Below are positions 17,721 to 26,398 of a stretch of DNA of 64,000 nt, one piece after another. Location: assembly GCF_002973535.1 (NCBI RefSeq), contig NZ_PVEP01000002.1, forward strand, positions 310,001 through 374,000, written 5' to 3'. The notes beneath the pieces were generated by a model. It had not been told where the DNA came from, did not search any database, and worked only from the letters and a program-made list of their open reading frames with translations. Source of the DNA: Albidovulum denitrificans. Its GTDB lineage: Bacteria > Pseudomonadota > Alphaproteobacteria > Rhodobacterales > Rhodobacteraceae. How positions within the stretch are numbered: position 1 is the stretch's first letter; each line of letters opens with the position of its first letter. The position numbers and the translations under genes are program-made.

Positions 17721-18725
17721 TTATTGCAGGAGCCGCCCCATCGCACCGGCCACATCGGCCATCCGGCAGGAGAAGCCCCATTCGTTGTCGTACCAGGCCA
17801 GAACCCGAACCGTCCGCTTGCCGACGACCTTGGTTTGGTCGGGCGCGAAGATAGAGGAATGGGTGGTGTGGTTGAAGTCGATCGACACCTTCGGTTCGGG
17901 ATCATAGGCCAGGACCATGCCCATGTAGCCTGCCGCAGCTTCCCTTACCACTTCGTTGACATCGGCCACCGTCACGTCCCTGGACGCGATAAAGGTCAGG
18001 TCCACGGCCGAAACGTTCGGCGTCGGCACCCGCATCGCGGTGCCGTCAAGCTTGCCGGTCAGTTCCGGCAGCACCTCACCCAGCGCCTTCGCGGCGCCGG
18101 TGGAGGTCGGGATCATCGCCATCGCGGCGGACCGCGCGCGGTAAAGGTCGTTGTGGCGGCGGTCCAGCGTCGGCTGGTCGCCGGTATAGGAATGGATCGT
18201 CGTCATGATGCCGGACTCGATCCCGATCGTGTCGTTCAGCACCTTGGCCAGCGGCGCGAGGCAGTTTGTCGTGCAGGAGCCGTTGGAGACGACGTGATGG
18301 TCGATCTTCAGGTCGCGGTGGTTGACGCCGTAGACCACCGTCTTGTCGGCGCGCTTGGCGGGGGCAGAGACCAGCACCCGCTTGGCGCCGCGCGTCAGGT
18401 GGACGGCGGCCTTGTCGCGGTCGTTGAACTTGCCGGTGCATTCAAGGACGACATCGACGCCGTCCCAGTCCAGCTCATCAGGGTTGTAGGTCGACATCAC
18501 CTCAATCGGGCCACGGCCAAGGTCGATGGAATTGCCCGCGACCTTCACCGGCCCGGCGAAACGGCCATGGACCGAATCGTATTTCAGGAGATGGGCGTTG
18601 GTCTCGATCGGACCCGTCGCGTTGATCTTGACCACCTGCACGTCATTGCGCGCGGCTTCGGCGATATGGGCCAGCGTGCAGCGCCCGATGCGGCCAAAGC
18701 CGTTGATGCCGATAGTGACGGTCAT
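17721..18725 (-). CDS. Second glyceraldehyde-3-phosphate dehydrogenase, predicted NADP-preferring
   Basis: 334 residues, full catalytic set: [10 protein letters not shown], active site SNGSCTTNCLAP, TGAAKALGEVLPEL. At the cofactor position the sequence is KINATGP: the Asp that selects NAD is Ala36, followed by Thr37, and the loop corresponding to B. stearothermophilus residues 187-188 reads LDRRH where the first paralog has LDTMH. Loss of Asp plus added Arg residues is what is expected for an enzyme that binds the 2'-phosphate of NADP. This suggests a gluconeogenic or anabolic role, complementary to the neighbouring enzyme. Two operator-like sequences lie upstream. Confidence 0.94.
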   Translation of the reverse strand: MTVTIGINGFGRIGRCTLAHIAEAARNDVQVVKINATGPIETNAHLLKYDSVHGRFAGPVKVAGNSIDLGRGPIEVMSTYNPDELDWDGVDVVLECTGKFNDRDKAAVHLTRGAKRVLVSAPAKRADKTVVYGVNHRDLKIDHHVVSNGSCTTNCLAPLAKVLNDTIGIESGIMTTIHSYTGDQPTLDRRHNDLYRARSAAMAMIPTSTGAAKALGEVLPELTGKLDGTAMRVPTPNVSAVDLTFIASRDVTVADVNEVVREAAAGYMGMVLAYDPEPKVSIDFNHTTHSSIFAPDQTKVVGKRTVRVLAWYDNEWGFSCRMADVAGAMGRLLQ

Positions 18726-18801
18726 GCGGTCTCTCCTTCAACCTGTCGCTTGTAAAGGGTTTAGCAAAGGTTATGCGTCGGGAAAATACGCGATTTCAAT
18801 G

Positions 18802-18835
18802 TGTTAGCGGAAACAGCCCTTTGTTAGCGACAACA
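18802..18835. promoter_or_regulatory. Two TGTTAGCG-N2-AACA operators upstream of the second gap gene
   Basis: TGTTAGCGGAAACA (18802-18815) and TGTTAGCGACAACA (18822-18835) are direct repeats 20 bp apart, about two helix turns, 77-110 bp upstream of the gap start. Each is an imperfect version of TGTTAGCGCTAACA. The spacing would put two LacI-type dimers on the same face. DUF808 is transcribed divergently from 18940. Confidence 0.6.
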
Positions 18836-18939
18836 GGGCGAACAATGCCCGCCACGCTGCGCCCACTGTGGCGCCGCACGCCCTTGTCACGGCGGGGCAA
18901 ACCTCTACCTTTGGGCGGGCAGGAACGGTGAGGGCGGGT

Positions 18940-19917
18940 ATGAGCGGGCTTCTGGCACTTCTGGACGATGTCGCGGCGATTGCGAAGGTGGCGGCGGCGT
19001 CGGTCGATGACATCGCGGGCGCGGCGGCCAAGGTCGGTGGCAAGACCATGGGCATCCTGATCGACGACACCGCCGTGACGCCGAAATATGTCAGCGGCTT
19101 TTCGGCGGAACGGGAACTGCCGATCATCTGGAAGATCTCCAAGGGGTCGATCCGCAACAAGATCGTGATCCTCCTGCCGGGGCTTCTGCTCCTGTCGGCC
19201 TTCCTGCCCGCGGCGATCCCGATCCTTCTGATGATGGGCGGGCTCTATCTCTGTTTCGAGGGGGCGGAGAAGATCTACCACCACCTCGCCCCCCATCCCG
19301 ATGCCGCGGTCGAGGCCGATTTCGACATCAAGGACCCGACCCATCTGGAACAGCAGAAGGTGGAAGGCGCGATCAAGACCGACTTCATCCTGTCGGCCGA
19401 GATCATGACCATCGCGCTGGCCTCGGTGCCGTCGCAGATCGACACGGTCTGGGGGCAGGCGGGGACGCTGGCGCTGGTGGCCATCGGGGTGACGGCGCTG
19501 GTCTATGGTTCGGTGGCGCTTCTGGTGAAGATGGACGATGTCGGGCTGGTCATGGCCTCGAAGGGGCGGCTCGGCGCCACGCGGGCGCTGGGCCGGTCTC
19601 TGGTGCGCCTCATGCCGCGCCTGATGACGATCCTGTCGACGGTCGGCACGGCGGCGATGCTTTGGGTCGGTGGCAATATCGTGGCGCATGGGCTGGCCGA
19701 GATGGGCTGGCCCTGGCTTTACGACCAGATCCACCACATTGCCGAGCTTGCGACCCACGGGCTGACGACCGGGCAGGGCTTTGCCGCCTGGGCGGTGACG
19801 GCGACGCTGGACGGTATCTTCGGCCTCGCCCTCGGCCTTCTCCTGATCCCCGTCGGAACCCGGATCGTCGGCCCGCTCTGGGGCAAGCTGACGGGCAAGG
19901 CAAGCGCCGCGCATTAA
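18940..19917 (+). CDS. DUF808 (YedI-like) inner-membrane protein
   Basis: 325 residues from ATG 18940, giving the family N-terminus SGLLALLDDVAAIAKVAAAS. Other family motifs: DDTAVTPKYVSGFSAERELPI, KGSIRNKI, LYLCFEGAEKI (with KIYHHL). Several hydrophobic helices follow (LLPGLLLLSAFLPAAIPILL, a helix near ALVAIGVTALVYGSVALL, and two more), so it is polytopic. The family is widespread in proteobacteria without an assigned function. Its 3' end overlaps the convergent monooxygenase-like gene by 4 bp. Confidence 0.92.
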   Translation: MSGLLALLDDVAAIAKVAAASVDDIAGAAAKVGGKTMGILIDDTAVTPKYVSGFSAERELPIIWKISKGSIRNKIVILLPGLLLLSAFLPAAIPILLMMGGLYLCFEGAEKIYHHLAPHPDAAVEADFDIKDPTHLEQQKVEGAIKTDFILSAEIMTIALASVPSQIDTVWGQAGTLALVAIGVTALVYGSVALLVKMDDVGLVMASKGRLGATRALGRSLVRLMPRLMTILSTVGTAAMLWVGGNIVAHGLAEMGWPWLYDQIHHIAELATHGLTTGQGFAAWAVTATLDGIFGLALGLLLIPVGTRIVGPLWGKLTGKASAAH

Positions 19918-20270
19918 CCGCCGTCGCGACCATGGGCAGCCTTGCTGTCGGGTGGCGCCCCGGCGCGGTCGTTCAGACCGTAGTCGCGCAGGACTTCGGC
20001 CACGCGCAGCCGGTAGTCGCGGAACAGGCCACCCCGTCCCTTTGTCTGCGCGCCGCGATGGCGGGGCAGGCTGCGCCAGCGCGCCACCGCCGCCTCGTCC
20101 TCGAAAAAGGACAGTGACAGAAGCTTGCGCGGGTCGGTCAGGCTTTGGAAGCGTTCGACCGAGATGAAGCCATCGACCTCTTCCAGCGCCGGGCGCAGCC
20201 CGGCCGCGATGTCGAGATAGCCCTCCATGCCGCCTTCGGCCGGTTCGACCTCGAAGATGACGGCGATCAT
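19914..20270 (-). CDS. ABM-superfamily (antibiotic biosynthesis monooxygenase-like) protein
   Basis: 118 residues with the dimeric alpha/beta-barrel pattern of small monooxygenase-like proteins: AVIFEVEPAEGGMEGYLDIA, VDGFISVERFQSLTDPRKLLSLSFFEDEAAVARWR (in parts), then AQTKGRGGLFRDYRLRVAEVLRDYG. The last motif resembles that of small heme- or quinol-oxidising enzymes, but many members bind no cofactor. It overlaps the upstream NIPSNAP gene by 4 bp, so the two ferredoxin-fold proteins are produced together. Confidence 0.85.
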   Translation of the reverse strand: MIAVIFEVEPAEGGMEGYLDIAAGLRPALEEVDGFISVERFQSLTDPRKLLSLSFFEDEAAVARWRSLPRHRGAQTKGRGGLFRDYRLRVAEVLRDYGLNDRAGAPPDSKAAHGRDGG

Positions 20271-20611
20271 GCGGGGACACCGGGTGCGTGCGGTGCCGAG
20301 ACGAGCCTGAGGAAGGTCCGGTCCTCGCGCAGCAGGAATTTCTCCCGTTGCGCGAACAGGTAGTTCTCGCGACCCAGCGGGTCGGCGGCGAGTTTGGCGC
20401 GGTAAGCCTCATACGCGGAAAGGCTGGCGATCGTGTAGATGCCGTAGGCGAGGGTGCTGGACCCTTCATGCGGCGCGAAATAGCCCACCAGATCGGCCCC
20501 GCAGCGCGGGATGGCCTGACCCCAGTTGCGGGCGTATTCCGCGAACTGGGCGGTCTTCGTCGGGTCGATATGATAGCGGATCACACAGGTCAGCACGGCG
20601 GTCTCCTTCAT
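20267..20611 (-). CDS. NIPSNAP-family protein
   Basis: 114 residues: CVIRYHIDPTKTAQFAEYAR, a central LVGYFAPHEGSSTLAYGIYT and ADPLGRENYLFAQREKFLLREDRTFL (in parts), typical of the NIPSNAP ferredoxin-like fold. Bacterial NIPSNAP proteins have no firmly assigned function. ATG 20611 follows GGAGAC. Coupled by a 4-bp overlap to the ABM-type gene downstream. Confidence 0.87.
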   Translation of the reverse strand: MKETAVLTCVIRYHIDPTKTAQFAEYARNWGQAIPRCGADLVGYFAPHEGSSTLAYGIYTIASLSAYEAYRAKLAADPLGRENYLFAQREKFLLREDRTFLRLVSAPHAPGVPA

Positions 20612-20714
20612 CGGGTGTCCGGGTACAGACTACTGCCGGTGTCGGTCTGGATGTTTTGGTCCGGGCCGAACTGTCGCCGATCCGCCTGTCCGCTGACCGC
20701 GCCGTTGGCGGCAA

Positions 20715-20744
20715 GAAAAAACCGCGCGGGGCTGGCCCGCGCGG
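20715..20744 (-). terminator. Intrinsic terminator downstream of tkt
   Basis: Leftward: perfect 9-bp stem CCGCGCGGG / CCCGCGCGG around a 5-nt loop, followed by a run of T (A7 on the given strand, 20715-20721). It lies 26 bp after the tkt stop codon. Confidence 0.88.
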
Positions 20745-20770
20745 CTTTCTTTTCGACCACGAAGGCAGGG

Positions 20771-22789
20771 TCAGAGCAGCGCCTGAACCTTGTCCGCCAC
20801 GGCCTCGGCCGTGATGCCGAATTCCTTGTAGAGCGTTTCCGCCGGGGCCGAGGCGCCAAAGCCCTCCATCCCCACGAAGCCCGCCTTCTTCTCGCTCCCG
20901 CGTTCGCCCATCAGGAAGCGATCCCAGGGCTGGCGCACGGCGGCCTCGACGGCGACGCGGACCGGACCGGCGGGCAGCACCTTCTTGCGATAGGCCTCAT
21001 CCTGCGCGGCGAACAGTTCCATGCAGGGGACCGAGACGACACGGGTGCCGATGCCCTTGCCCTCAAGGATTTCCCGCGCCGCCAGCGCGATCTCGACCTC
21101 GGACCCGGTCGCCATCAGGATCGCCCGGCGCCGCGCCTCGGACTCGCGCAGGATATAGGCGCCCTGCGCGGTCAGGTTCTTGGCCGTGTGCTTGGTCCGC
21201 ACCGTGGGCAGGTTCTGGCGCGACAGCGTCAGGACCGAAGGCGTCTTGTCCGACGTCAGCGCCAGTTCCCAGGCTTCCGCCGTCTCGATCAGGTCGGCGG
21301 GACGGAAGGTCCAGGTGTTCGGCGTCGCGCGGCAGATGGCAAGGTGTTCGACCGGCTGGTGGGTGGGGCCGTCTTCGCCCAGACCGATGCTGTCATGCGT
21401 CATCACATAGACGGTCGGCACGCCCATCAGCGCCGAAAGGCGCATCGCGCCGCGCGCGTAATCGGTAAAGCACATGAAGGTGCCGCCATAGGGGCGCACG
21501 CCGCCATGCAGCACCATGCCGTTCATCGCCGCCGCCATGCCGTGTTCGCGGATGCCGTAATGGACATAGCGGCCCTTGCGGTTCTCCGGGTTGAAGATGC
21601 CCAGATCGCCGGTCTTGGTGTTGTTCGACCCGGTCAGGTCGGCCGAACCGCCGATCGTCTCCGGCATCGCCGGGTTCACGACCTCAAGCACCATTTCGGA
21701 TGCCTTGCGGGTCGCGACCTTGGGCGCGAGTTCGGAGTTCTGCTTTTTCAGCGCCCGGATCGTCGCGGCCAGCTTTTTCGGCGCCTCAAGGCCCATCTGA
21801 CGCTCGAACTCCGCCTTCTTCGTGGCGGAGAGGCCGTTCAGGCGGTCTTCCCACTCCTTGCGCTCCGCCGCGCCCCGCGCGCCGGTCTTGCGCCAGGCGT
21901 CGAGGATGTCGGCGGGGATGTCGAAGGCGCCATGCGGCCAGCCATAGATCTCCTTCACCGCCTTGATTTCATCCGCGCCGAGGGGGGAGCCATGGGCGCC
22001 CGCCGTGTCCTGCTTTTTCGGGCTGCCGAAACCGATATGGGTCTTGCAGTCGATCATCACCGGGCCGTCGGCGGATTTCGCCTCTGTCATGGCGCGGTCG
22101 ATATCCTCGGGGTCGTGGCCGTCGCAATGCAGCACGGTCCAGCCGGCGGCGCGGAACCGCTCCCGCTGGTCGGTGATGTCCGACATGCTGATCTTGCCGT
22201 CGATGGAAATGTCGTTGTTGTCCCAAAGCACGATCAGCTTCGAAAGCCGCTGCATCCCGGCAAGGCCGATCGCCTCATGGCTGATGCCTTCCATCAGGCA
22301 GCCGTCACCGGCGATGACCCAGGTGTGGTGATCGACCACCTTCTTGCCAAAGCGCGCGCGCAGGCTTTCCTCGGCGATGGCGAAGCCGACGGAATTGGCG
22401 ATGCCCTGACCCAGCGGGCCGGTCGTCGTCTCGATCCCCTTGGCGTGGCCATATTCCGGGTGGCCGGCGGTCCTGGCGCCCCACTGGCGGAAATTGCGGA
22501 TCTCTTCCAGCGTCATGTCCTTGTAGCCGGTGAGGTAAAGCAGCGCGTAAAGCAGCATCGACCCGTGACCGGCCGACAGGATGAAACGGTCGCGGTCGGC
22601 CCAGTCGGGCGCGGCGGCGTCGAATTTCAGGTGTTTGGAGAAGAGGACGGTCGCGACATCGGCCATCCCCATTGGCATGCCGGGGTGGCCGGAATTGGCG
22701 GCCTGCACGGCGTCCATGGCAAGCGCGCGGATCGCGGTGGCCTTCGCCCAGTGTTCGGGATGCTTGTCACGCAGCGTCGCAATGTCCAT
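20771..22789 (-). CDS. tkt: Transketolase
   Basis: 672 residues. The thiamine-diphosphate-binding motif is [18 protein letters not shown] ... [14 protein letters not shown]; the substrate histidines appear in [10 protein letters not shown] and [13 protein letters not shown]; the pyrimidine domain has [19 protein letters not shown]. Transfers two-carbon ketol units in the non-oxidative pentose phosphate pathway (and in the Calvin cycle where present). Start ATG 22789 follows AGGAAGGACCCCC. Divergent from the zauP-like/zapA operon, an arrangement repeated in other alphaproteobacteria. Confidence 0.97.
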   Translation of the reverse strand: MDIATLRDKHPEHWAKATAIRALAMDAVQAANSGHPGMPMGMADVATVLFSKHLKFDAAAPDWADRDRFILSAGHGSMLLYALLYLTGYKDMTLEEIRNFRQWGARTAGHPEYGHAKGIETTTGPLGQGIANSVGFAIAEESLRARFGKKVVDHHTWVIAGDGCLMEGISHEAIGLAGMQRLSKLIVLWDNNDISIDGKISMSDITDQRERFRAAGWTVLHCDGHDPEDIDRAMTEAKSADGPVMIDCKTHIGFGSPKKQDTAGAHGSPLGADEIKAVKEIYGWPHGAFDIPADILDAWRKTGARGAAERKEWEDRLNGLSATKKAEFERQMGLEAPKKLAATIRALKKQNSELAPKVATRKASEMVLEVVNPAMPETIGGSADLTGSNNTKTGDLGIFNPENRKGRYVHYGIREHGMAAAMNGMVLHGGVRPYGGTFMCFTDYARGAMRLSALMGVPTVYVMTHDSIGLGEDGPTHQPVEHLAICRATPNTWTFRPADLIETAEAWELALTSDKTPSVLTLSRQNLPTVRTKHTAKNLTAQGAYILRESEARRRAILMATGSEVEIALAAREILEGKGIGTRVVSVPCMELFAAQDEAYRKKVLPAGPVRVAVEAAVRQPWDRFLMGERGSEKKAGFVGMEGFGASAPAETLYKEFGITAEAVADKVQALL

Positions 22790-23013
22790 CGGGGGTCCTT
22801 CCTTCGTGTCTCGGTTGGCGCGGTGATAGCAGTAACAGGGGCAAGATCAAGCGCACTGGCTAAGCCTCTGGCGCGAAAGGGGGCAGAATTCCCCGTCCGC
22901 TTTGGTCTACACTCGCCGCAGGCACATCCCGTGCGATTCGCCTGTCTCAAGAGGGCGGCGCGGGGCGTGGTATGAGTGCAAGGGTTCGTGACGGCAATGC
23001 AGGGGGCTGAGCA

Positions 23014-23520
23014 ATGAACGACATCGCAGGGCTGGAACAGCGTATCAACCTGGCGCTGGAACGGATCGGGGCGGGGCTTGACGCGCTGGACGCGGGTGCC
23101 ATGGCGCCGGTCGCGGCGGCCGGGGGCGGCGACAGCGCCGCCGAGGCACATCTGGCCGAGGTGCAGGAGGCGCTTGAGGCGGAACGCACGACCAATGCGC
23201 AACTGACCGAACGGGTCCGCGCCATCCGCGAAAAGCAGGAAACCATGGTCGGCGCGCTGGAAAAGAAGGTCGCCTACCTCACCGAACAGGTCGACACGCT
23301 GACGCAGGACCTTCAATTGATGAAGAAGGTGAATGACGAACTTGCCGACGCCAACCACGCGCTCAGCACCGCGGCCGCCGAAGGCATCGCCGACCCTGAG
23401 CTTCTGAACGCCGCGATCCTGACCGAGTTGCAGGCGCTGCGCGCCGCGCGGGCCGCCGACGTGGCCGAGATGGACGATATCCTGTCCGAACTGAAACCCC
23501 TGATCGGAGAGGTCGCCTGA
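23014..23520 (+). CDS. Coiled-coil protein upstream of zapA, ZauP-like candidate
   Basis: 168 residues, acidic, almost entirely helical. A long heptad-rich region runs from about residue 45 to 115 (EVQEALEAERTTNAQLTERV ... ALEKKVAYLTEQVDTL) and a shorter helical segment ends in MDDILSELKPLIGEVA. No enzyme motif and no membrane helix. In Caulobacter the coiled-coil protein ZauP is encoded directly before zapA and works with it to focus the Z-ring; gene position and architecture here match. The stop overlaps the zapA start by 1 bp (TGATG). The ZauP assignment is by context, not by sequence comparison. Confidence 0.82.
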   Translation: MNDIAGLEQRINLALERIGAGLDALDAGAMAPVAAAGGGDSAAEAHLAEVQEALEAERTTNAQLTERVRAIREKQETMVGALEKKVAYLTEQVDTLTQDLQLMKKVNDELADANHALSTAAAEGIADPELLNAAILTELQALRAARAADVAEMDDILSELKPLIGEVA

Positions 23521-23900
23521 TGCCCGAAGTCAAAGTCACCATCGGCGGTCGCGAATTCGAGGTCGCCTGCCAGGAGGGGGAGGAGCATTTCCTGCGCTCC
23601 GCCGCGAAGCTTCTGGATAACGAAGCGCAGGTGCTGGTCAGCCAGATCGGCCGGATGCCCGAAACGCGGATGCTTCTGATGGCGGGGCTGATGCTGGCCG
23701 ACAAGGCGGCCGGGCTTGACGATCAACTGCGCATGGCCGAGGAACGCGCGGCGGTGGCCGAGCGTGTCGCGGCCGATGCCCGCGCCCATCCCGAACGGAT
23801 CGAGGTGCCGGTGATCCCGGACATCGTGACCGACACTTTCGGCGAGATCGCCGCACGGGCCGAGGCGCTGGCCGCCCGGCTTGAGGACCGGCTTCAGTGA
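23520..23900 (+). CDS. zapA: Cell division protein ZapA
   Basis: 126 residues: VKVTIGGREFEVACQEGEE, then HFLRSAAKLLDNEAQVL, the conserved ZapA globular head, followed by ETRMLLMAGLMLADKAAGLD and a coiled-coil tail rich in Ala/Glu. It crosslinks FtsZ filaments at mid-cell. The tail is longer than in short ZapA proteins and ends IAARAEALAARLEDRLQ. It lies between a coiled-coil partner and a lysozyme-inhibitor-like gene with overlapping start/stop codons on both sides, so all three are one operon. Confidence 0.93.
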   Translation: MPEVKVTIGGREFEVACQEGEEHFLRSAAKLLDNEAQVLVSQIGRMPETRMLLMAGLMLADKAAGLDDQLRMAEERAAVAERVAADARAHPERIEVPVIPDIVTDTFGEIAARAEALAARLEDRLQ

Positions 23901-24238
23901 CAGCGCCGCGCCTGGCCGCCGCGCTGGCCCTGCTTCTCGCCGCGCCCGCCCATGCGGAACTGGACCACTTTGGTGGCACCTATCTCTGCGACCGGGGCGT
24001 GACGCTGCCTGCCTCCTACATCAACGCCAGCGACGGGTCGGTCGCGGTGCTCTATGTCGAGGGGCGGCTTGTCACCCTGCCCGAGGCGCCCTCCGCCTCC
24101 GGCGCGCGCTATGCCTGGCCATCGGACGGGTCCGGTTATGTCTGGTGGACCAAGGGCGACACCGCGACGCTTTACTGGCGCGACCTCGCGACGGGGGACG
24201 AACAGGCGGTCTACGCCACCTGCACGATGCAGGAATAG
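23897..24238 (+). CDS. MliC-like periplasmic lysozyme inhibitor
   Basis: 113 residues from GTG 23897, overlapping the zapA stop by 4 bp. A signal peptide (LAAALALLLAAPAHAEL) is followed by TYLCDRGVTLPASYIN, VAVLYVEGRLVTLPEAPSAS and SGARYAWPSDGSGYVWWTKGD. The SGxxY motif with the preceding PxxxS is the signature of MliC/PliC inhibitors of c-type lysozyme, and two cysteines (YLCD, ATCTM) would form the conserved disulfide. No lipobox is present, so it should be a soluble periplasmic (PliC-like) version. Placement in a division operon could tie it to septal peptidoglycan protection; that is inference. Confidence 0.82.
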   Translation: MTAPRLAAALALLLAAPAHAELDHFGGTYLCDRGVTLPASYINASDGSVAVLYVEGRLVTLPEAPSASGARYAWPSDGSGYVWWTKGDTATLYWRDLATGDEQAVYATCTMQE

Positions 24239-24247
24239 GGCGGGCGT

Positions 24248-24676
24248 CTAACGGTCCAGCACCACATGGGGCTGGCCGTCCGATGTCCTCTCCCGCGTCC
24301 TGCCGGATGGCCCGACAACGCAGTGAACGCGCTTGCGGAAGTTCGAAAAGCTTTCGAAACTGACCACATCGACCGCCTCGTCAAGCTCAAGGGACAGGCG
24401 GAACCATCCGTCGCCCAGCATGGTGGCGGCAACGACCGTCGCCCGGAAAGGCTGCGACAGGTAGCTGCCCTGCACCCGCCCGCCCGGCGTCCAGTCTGCG
24501 GGCGGGCGGTTGCCGATCGCGGCGTGAAAGGCGTTCCAGTCGCGAAACCCGTGCTGATGCGCCACAAGTTCCAGCGCGCGCGCATGGCCGATCTCTGTCC
24601 CCTGTCTGGCGAGGTCCTGCCGCAGGCTTGCGGCCTGCGCCTTGGCCTCGGCGATGCTGGGCAATTGCAGGGTCAT
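24248..24676 (-). CDS. Glyoxalase-superfamily-related small protein
   Basis: 142 residues from ATG 24676. The N-terminal half is helical with the motif LARQGTEIGHARALELVAHQHGFRDWNAFHA, cited here as GHARALELVAHQHGFRDWNA, which recurs in glyoxalase-related and toxin-like proteins; the C-terminal half (VQGSYLSQPFRATVVAA ... YLSFNF-like strands) is a beta-rich domain. No metal triad can be assigned with confidence. It overlaps the MATE gene by 4 bp and is probably co-translated with it. Function unknown. Confidence 0.75.
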   Translation of the reverse strand: MTLQLPSIAEAKAQAASLRQDLARQGTEIGHARALELVAHQHGFRDWNAFHAAIGNRPPADWTPGGRVQGSYLSQPFRATVVAATMLGDGWFRLSLELDEAVDVVSFESFSNFRKRVHCVVGPSGRTRERTSDGQPHVVLDR

Positions 24677-26064
24677 CGGATCTCTCCCCCAACGGTGTCG
24701 AACAGCCCCCAGCGCCGCGCGCCCCGCCGCGCGGTGACGGCCAGAACGGCGGCTGTCAGCGCCAGAAGGCAAAGCTCCGCCACCGGCCCGGCGGCCCAGA
24801 TGCCCGCCTCGCCGAACAGGTCCGCCAGAAGGAAGGTCAGCGGCAGGGCGAAAAGATAGGGCTTGGCAAGGCCCAGCAGCCCCGCGCGCCTTGCGTCCCC
24901 GATGGCCTGAAAATGCATCGCGATCATCATCAGGGGGCCGGACAGCACGAAGAAAAGCACCATGACCGGCAGGATACGCGCCACTTCGGCGATGGTCACG
25001 GCATCCTCGACAAAGGCCCCGCCGATCCGCGCGGGCGCCGCTGTCAGGGCGACCTGCACCAGCGCGCAATAGATCAGCGCCGCCCCCAGCGCAAAGCGCA
25101 GGCTGCCATCCGACCGCCGCCAAAGTGCCGCGCCGTAGTTGTTGCCGGTGATCGTCTGCATCGCGTGGGACAGGCCCAGAAGCGGCAGGAAGGCGAAGGT
25201 CATCACGCGGGTGATGATCCCGTAGGCCGAAACCGTGTGGTCATAGCGCGGGCTTTCCACCATTTGCAGCGCGGCAAGGATCGCGGCGGAACCAAGAGAG
25301 AGGCCGATGAAGTTCAGGCTTTGCGGCGCGCCAAGGGCAAGGATCGGCCGCCATGACCGCGAAAGCCCGTGGGTTTTCAGGGCGGAAAGGCGCAGATGCG
25401 TCGGGCCGCGAAGGCGAAAGGCAAGGATGATCGCGAAGGCCAGCGCCTGCGCCAGAACCGTGCCATAGGCCGACCCGGCAACGCCAAGGCCCAGACGCGC
25501 GATCAGCAGGTAATTGAACCCGATATTGGCGGTTGAGACCAGAAGGCTCATCCCCGCCATGAAGCCCACGCGCCCCTCGTTGCGCAGCGCGTCCGAATTG
25601 ACCGACATGAGGAAGAGGAGGGGGGAAAAGAGGACCACGATGCGCAGATAGGTCAGGCCCATCCCGGCAAGCTCTGCCGAGCCCGCCGCGGCGAGCAGGG
25701 TGACCGGACGCCCGGCCAGAAGGAAAAGCGCGATCAGCCCCCCGCCCGCCAGCAGCGCCAGACCATGCGCCCCGGCAAAGGCCGCCTGCGCTTCGGCCAG
25801 TCGGTTGGCGCCCAGATGGCGGGCCAGAACGCTTGACATGCCGCTCGACACCAGCGTCGCCAGCGCCACGACCAGCATGTAGAGCGGGAAGATCAGCGTC
25901 ACCGCCGCCAGCGCCTGCGGTCCCACATAATGCCCCAGAAACAGGGCGTCGGCCACGGCAAGCAGCCCGTTCATCCCCATGACGAAGATGATCGGCAGCG
26001 CGGTTTTCGCGTAGGTCAGCCCAAGGGGCGCCTCAAGATAGGAGTTTTCCGGGATGTCGGACAT
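24673..26064 (-). CDS. MATE-family efflux transporter
   Basis: 463 residues with about twelve hydrophobic helices. N-terminal MATE features: IIFVMGMNGLLAVADALFLGHYVGPQALAAVTLIFPL (in parts), with the usual acidic residue in helix 1 (ADAL). The internal repeat begins around GAPQSLNFIGLSLGSAAILA. An inner-membrane cation-coupled exporter of drugs or metabolites; substrate not predictable. It is the upstream gene of a two-gene leftward unit with the glyoxalase-related protein; the 5' side faces a 0.9 kb repeat region. Confidence 0.93.
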   Translation of the reverse strand: MSDIPENSYLEAPLGLTYAKTALPIIFVMGMNGLLAVADALFLGHYVGPQALAAVTLIFPLYMLVVALATLVSSGMSSVLARHLGANRLAEAQAAFAGAHGLALLAGGGLIALFLLAGRPVTLLAAAGSAELAGMGLTYLRIVVLFSPLLFLMSVNSDALRNEGRVGFMAGMSLLVSTANIGFNYLLIARLGLGVAGSAYGTVLAQALAFAIILAFRLRGPTHLRLSALKTHGLSRSWRPILALGAPQSLNFIGLSLGSAAILAALQMVESPRYDHTVSAYGIITRVMTFAFLPLLGLSHAMQTITGNNYGAALWRRSDGSLRFALGAALIYCALVQVALTAAPARIGGAFVEDAVTIAEVARILPVMVLFFVLSGPLMMIAMHFQAIGDARRAGLLGLAKPYLFALPLTFLLADLFGEAGIWAAGPVAELCLLALTAAVLAVTARRGARRWGLFDTVGGEIR

Positions 26065-26309
26065 GCCCTGTCACCCTCTTGCAAGGATCGCGCCGTTTCA
26101 GGATGGGAACCCGCGCTGCCATCCGCGCGATCTGCGTGGAGGAAAACAAGGAAAGCGGTCTGCCGAACTTCACCAGGACATCTGTCTGCGGGTGGCAGGC
26201 GTCAGCGGCCTGACCCCGCAGGTAGAGGATGCGGGGCGGGTCGTCAAGGTTTGTGGGGCTGTGGTGCAGGGTTCCGCGCGGCGGTGAGGGGGAAGGCCCG
26301 TGCCTCTCC

Positions 26310-26330
26310 GTCCCGGACCCGATCCGGGAC
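26310..26330. repeat. Single GTCCCGG...CCGGGAC palindrome in a degenerate repeat copy
   Basis: GTCCCGGACCCGATCCGGGAC is one arm of the 62-bp doublet seen further right. Flanks GGAAGGCCCGTGCCT upstream and GCTGCCGCCTT, CTCATCTTCTATTCTGCGCG downstream match the 218-bp tandem units, so 26281-26378 is a partial, degenerate third copy that has kept only one palindrome. Confidence 0.7.
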
Positions 26331-26398
26331 GCTGCCGCCTTCCGTCCCGCCTCATCTTCTATTCTGCGCGAAATAGCGGCGCCCCCGCGCCGCCGCGC

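Noticed and set aside
20288-22975. Long open frame on the plus strand (895 codons) opposite transketolase
   Set aside because: Shadow of tkt and the NIPSNAP gene; no recognisable domain and biased composition.
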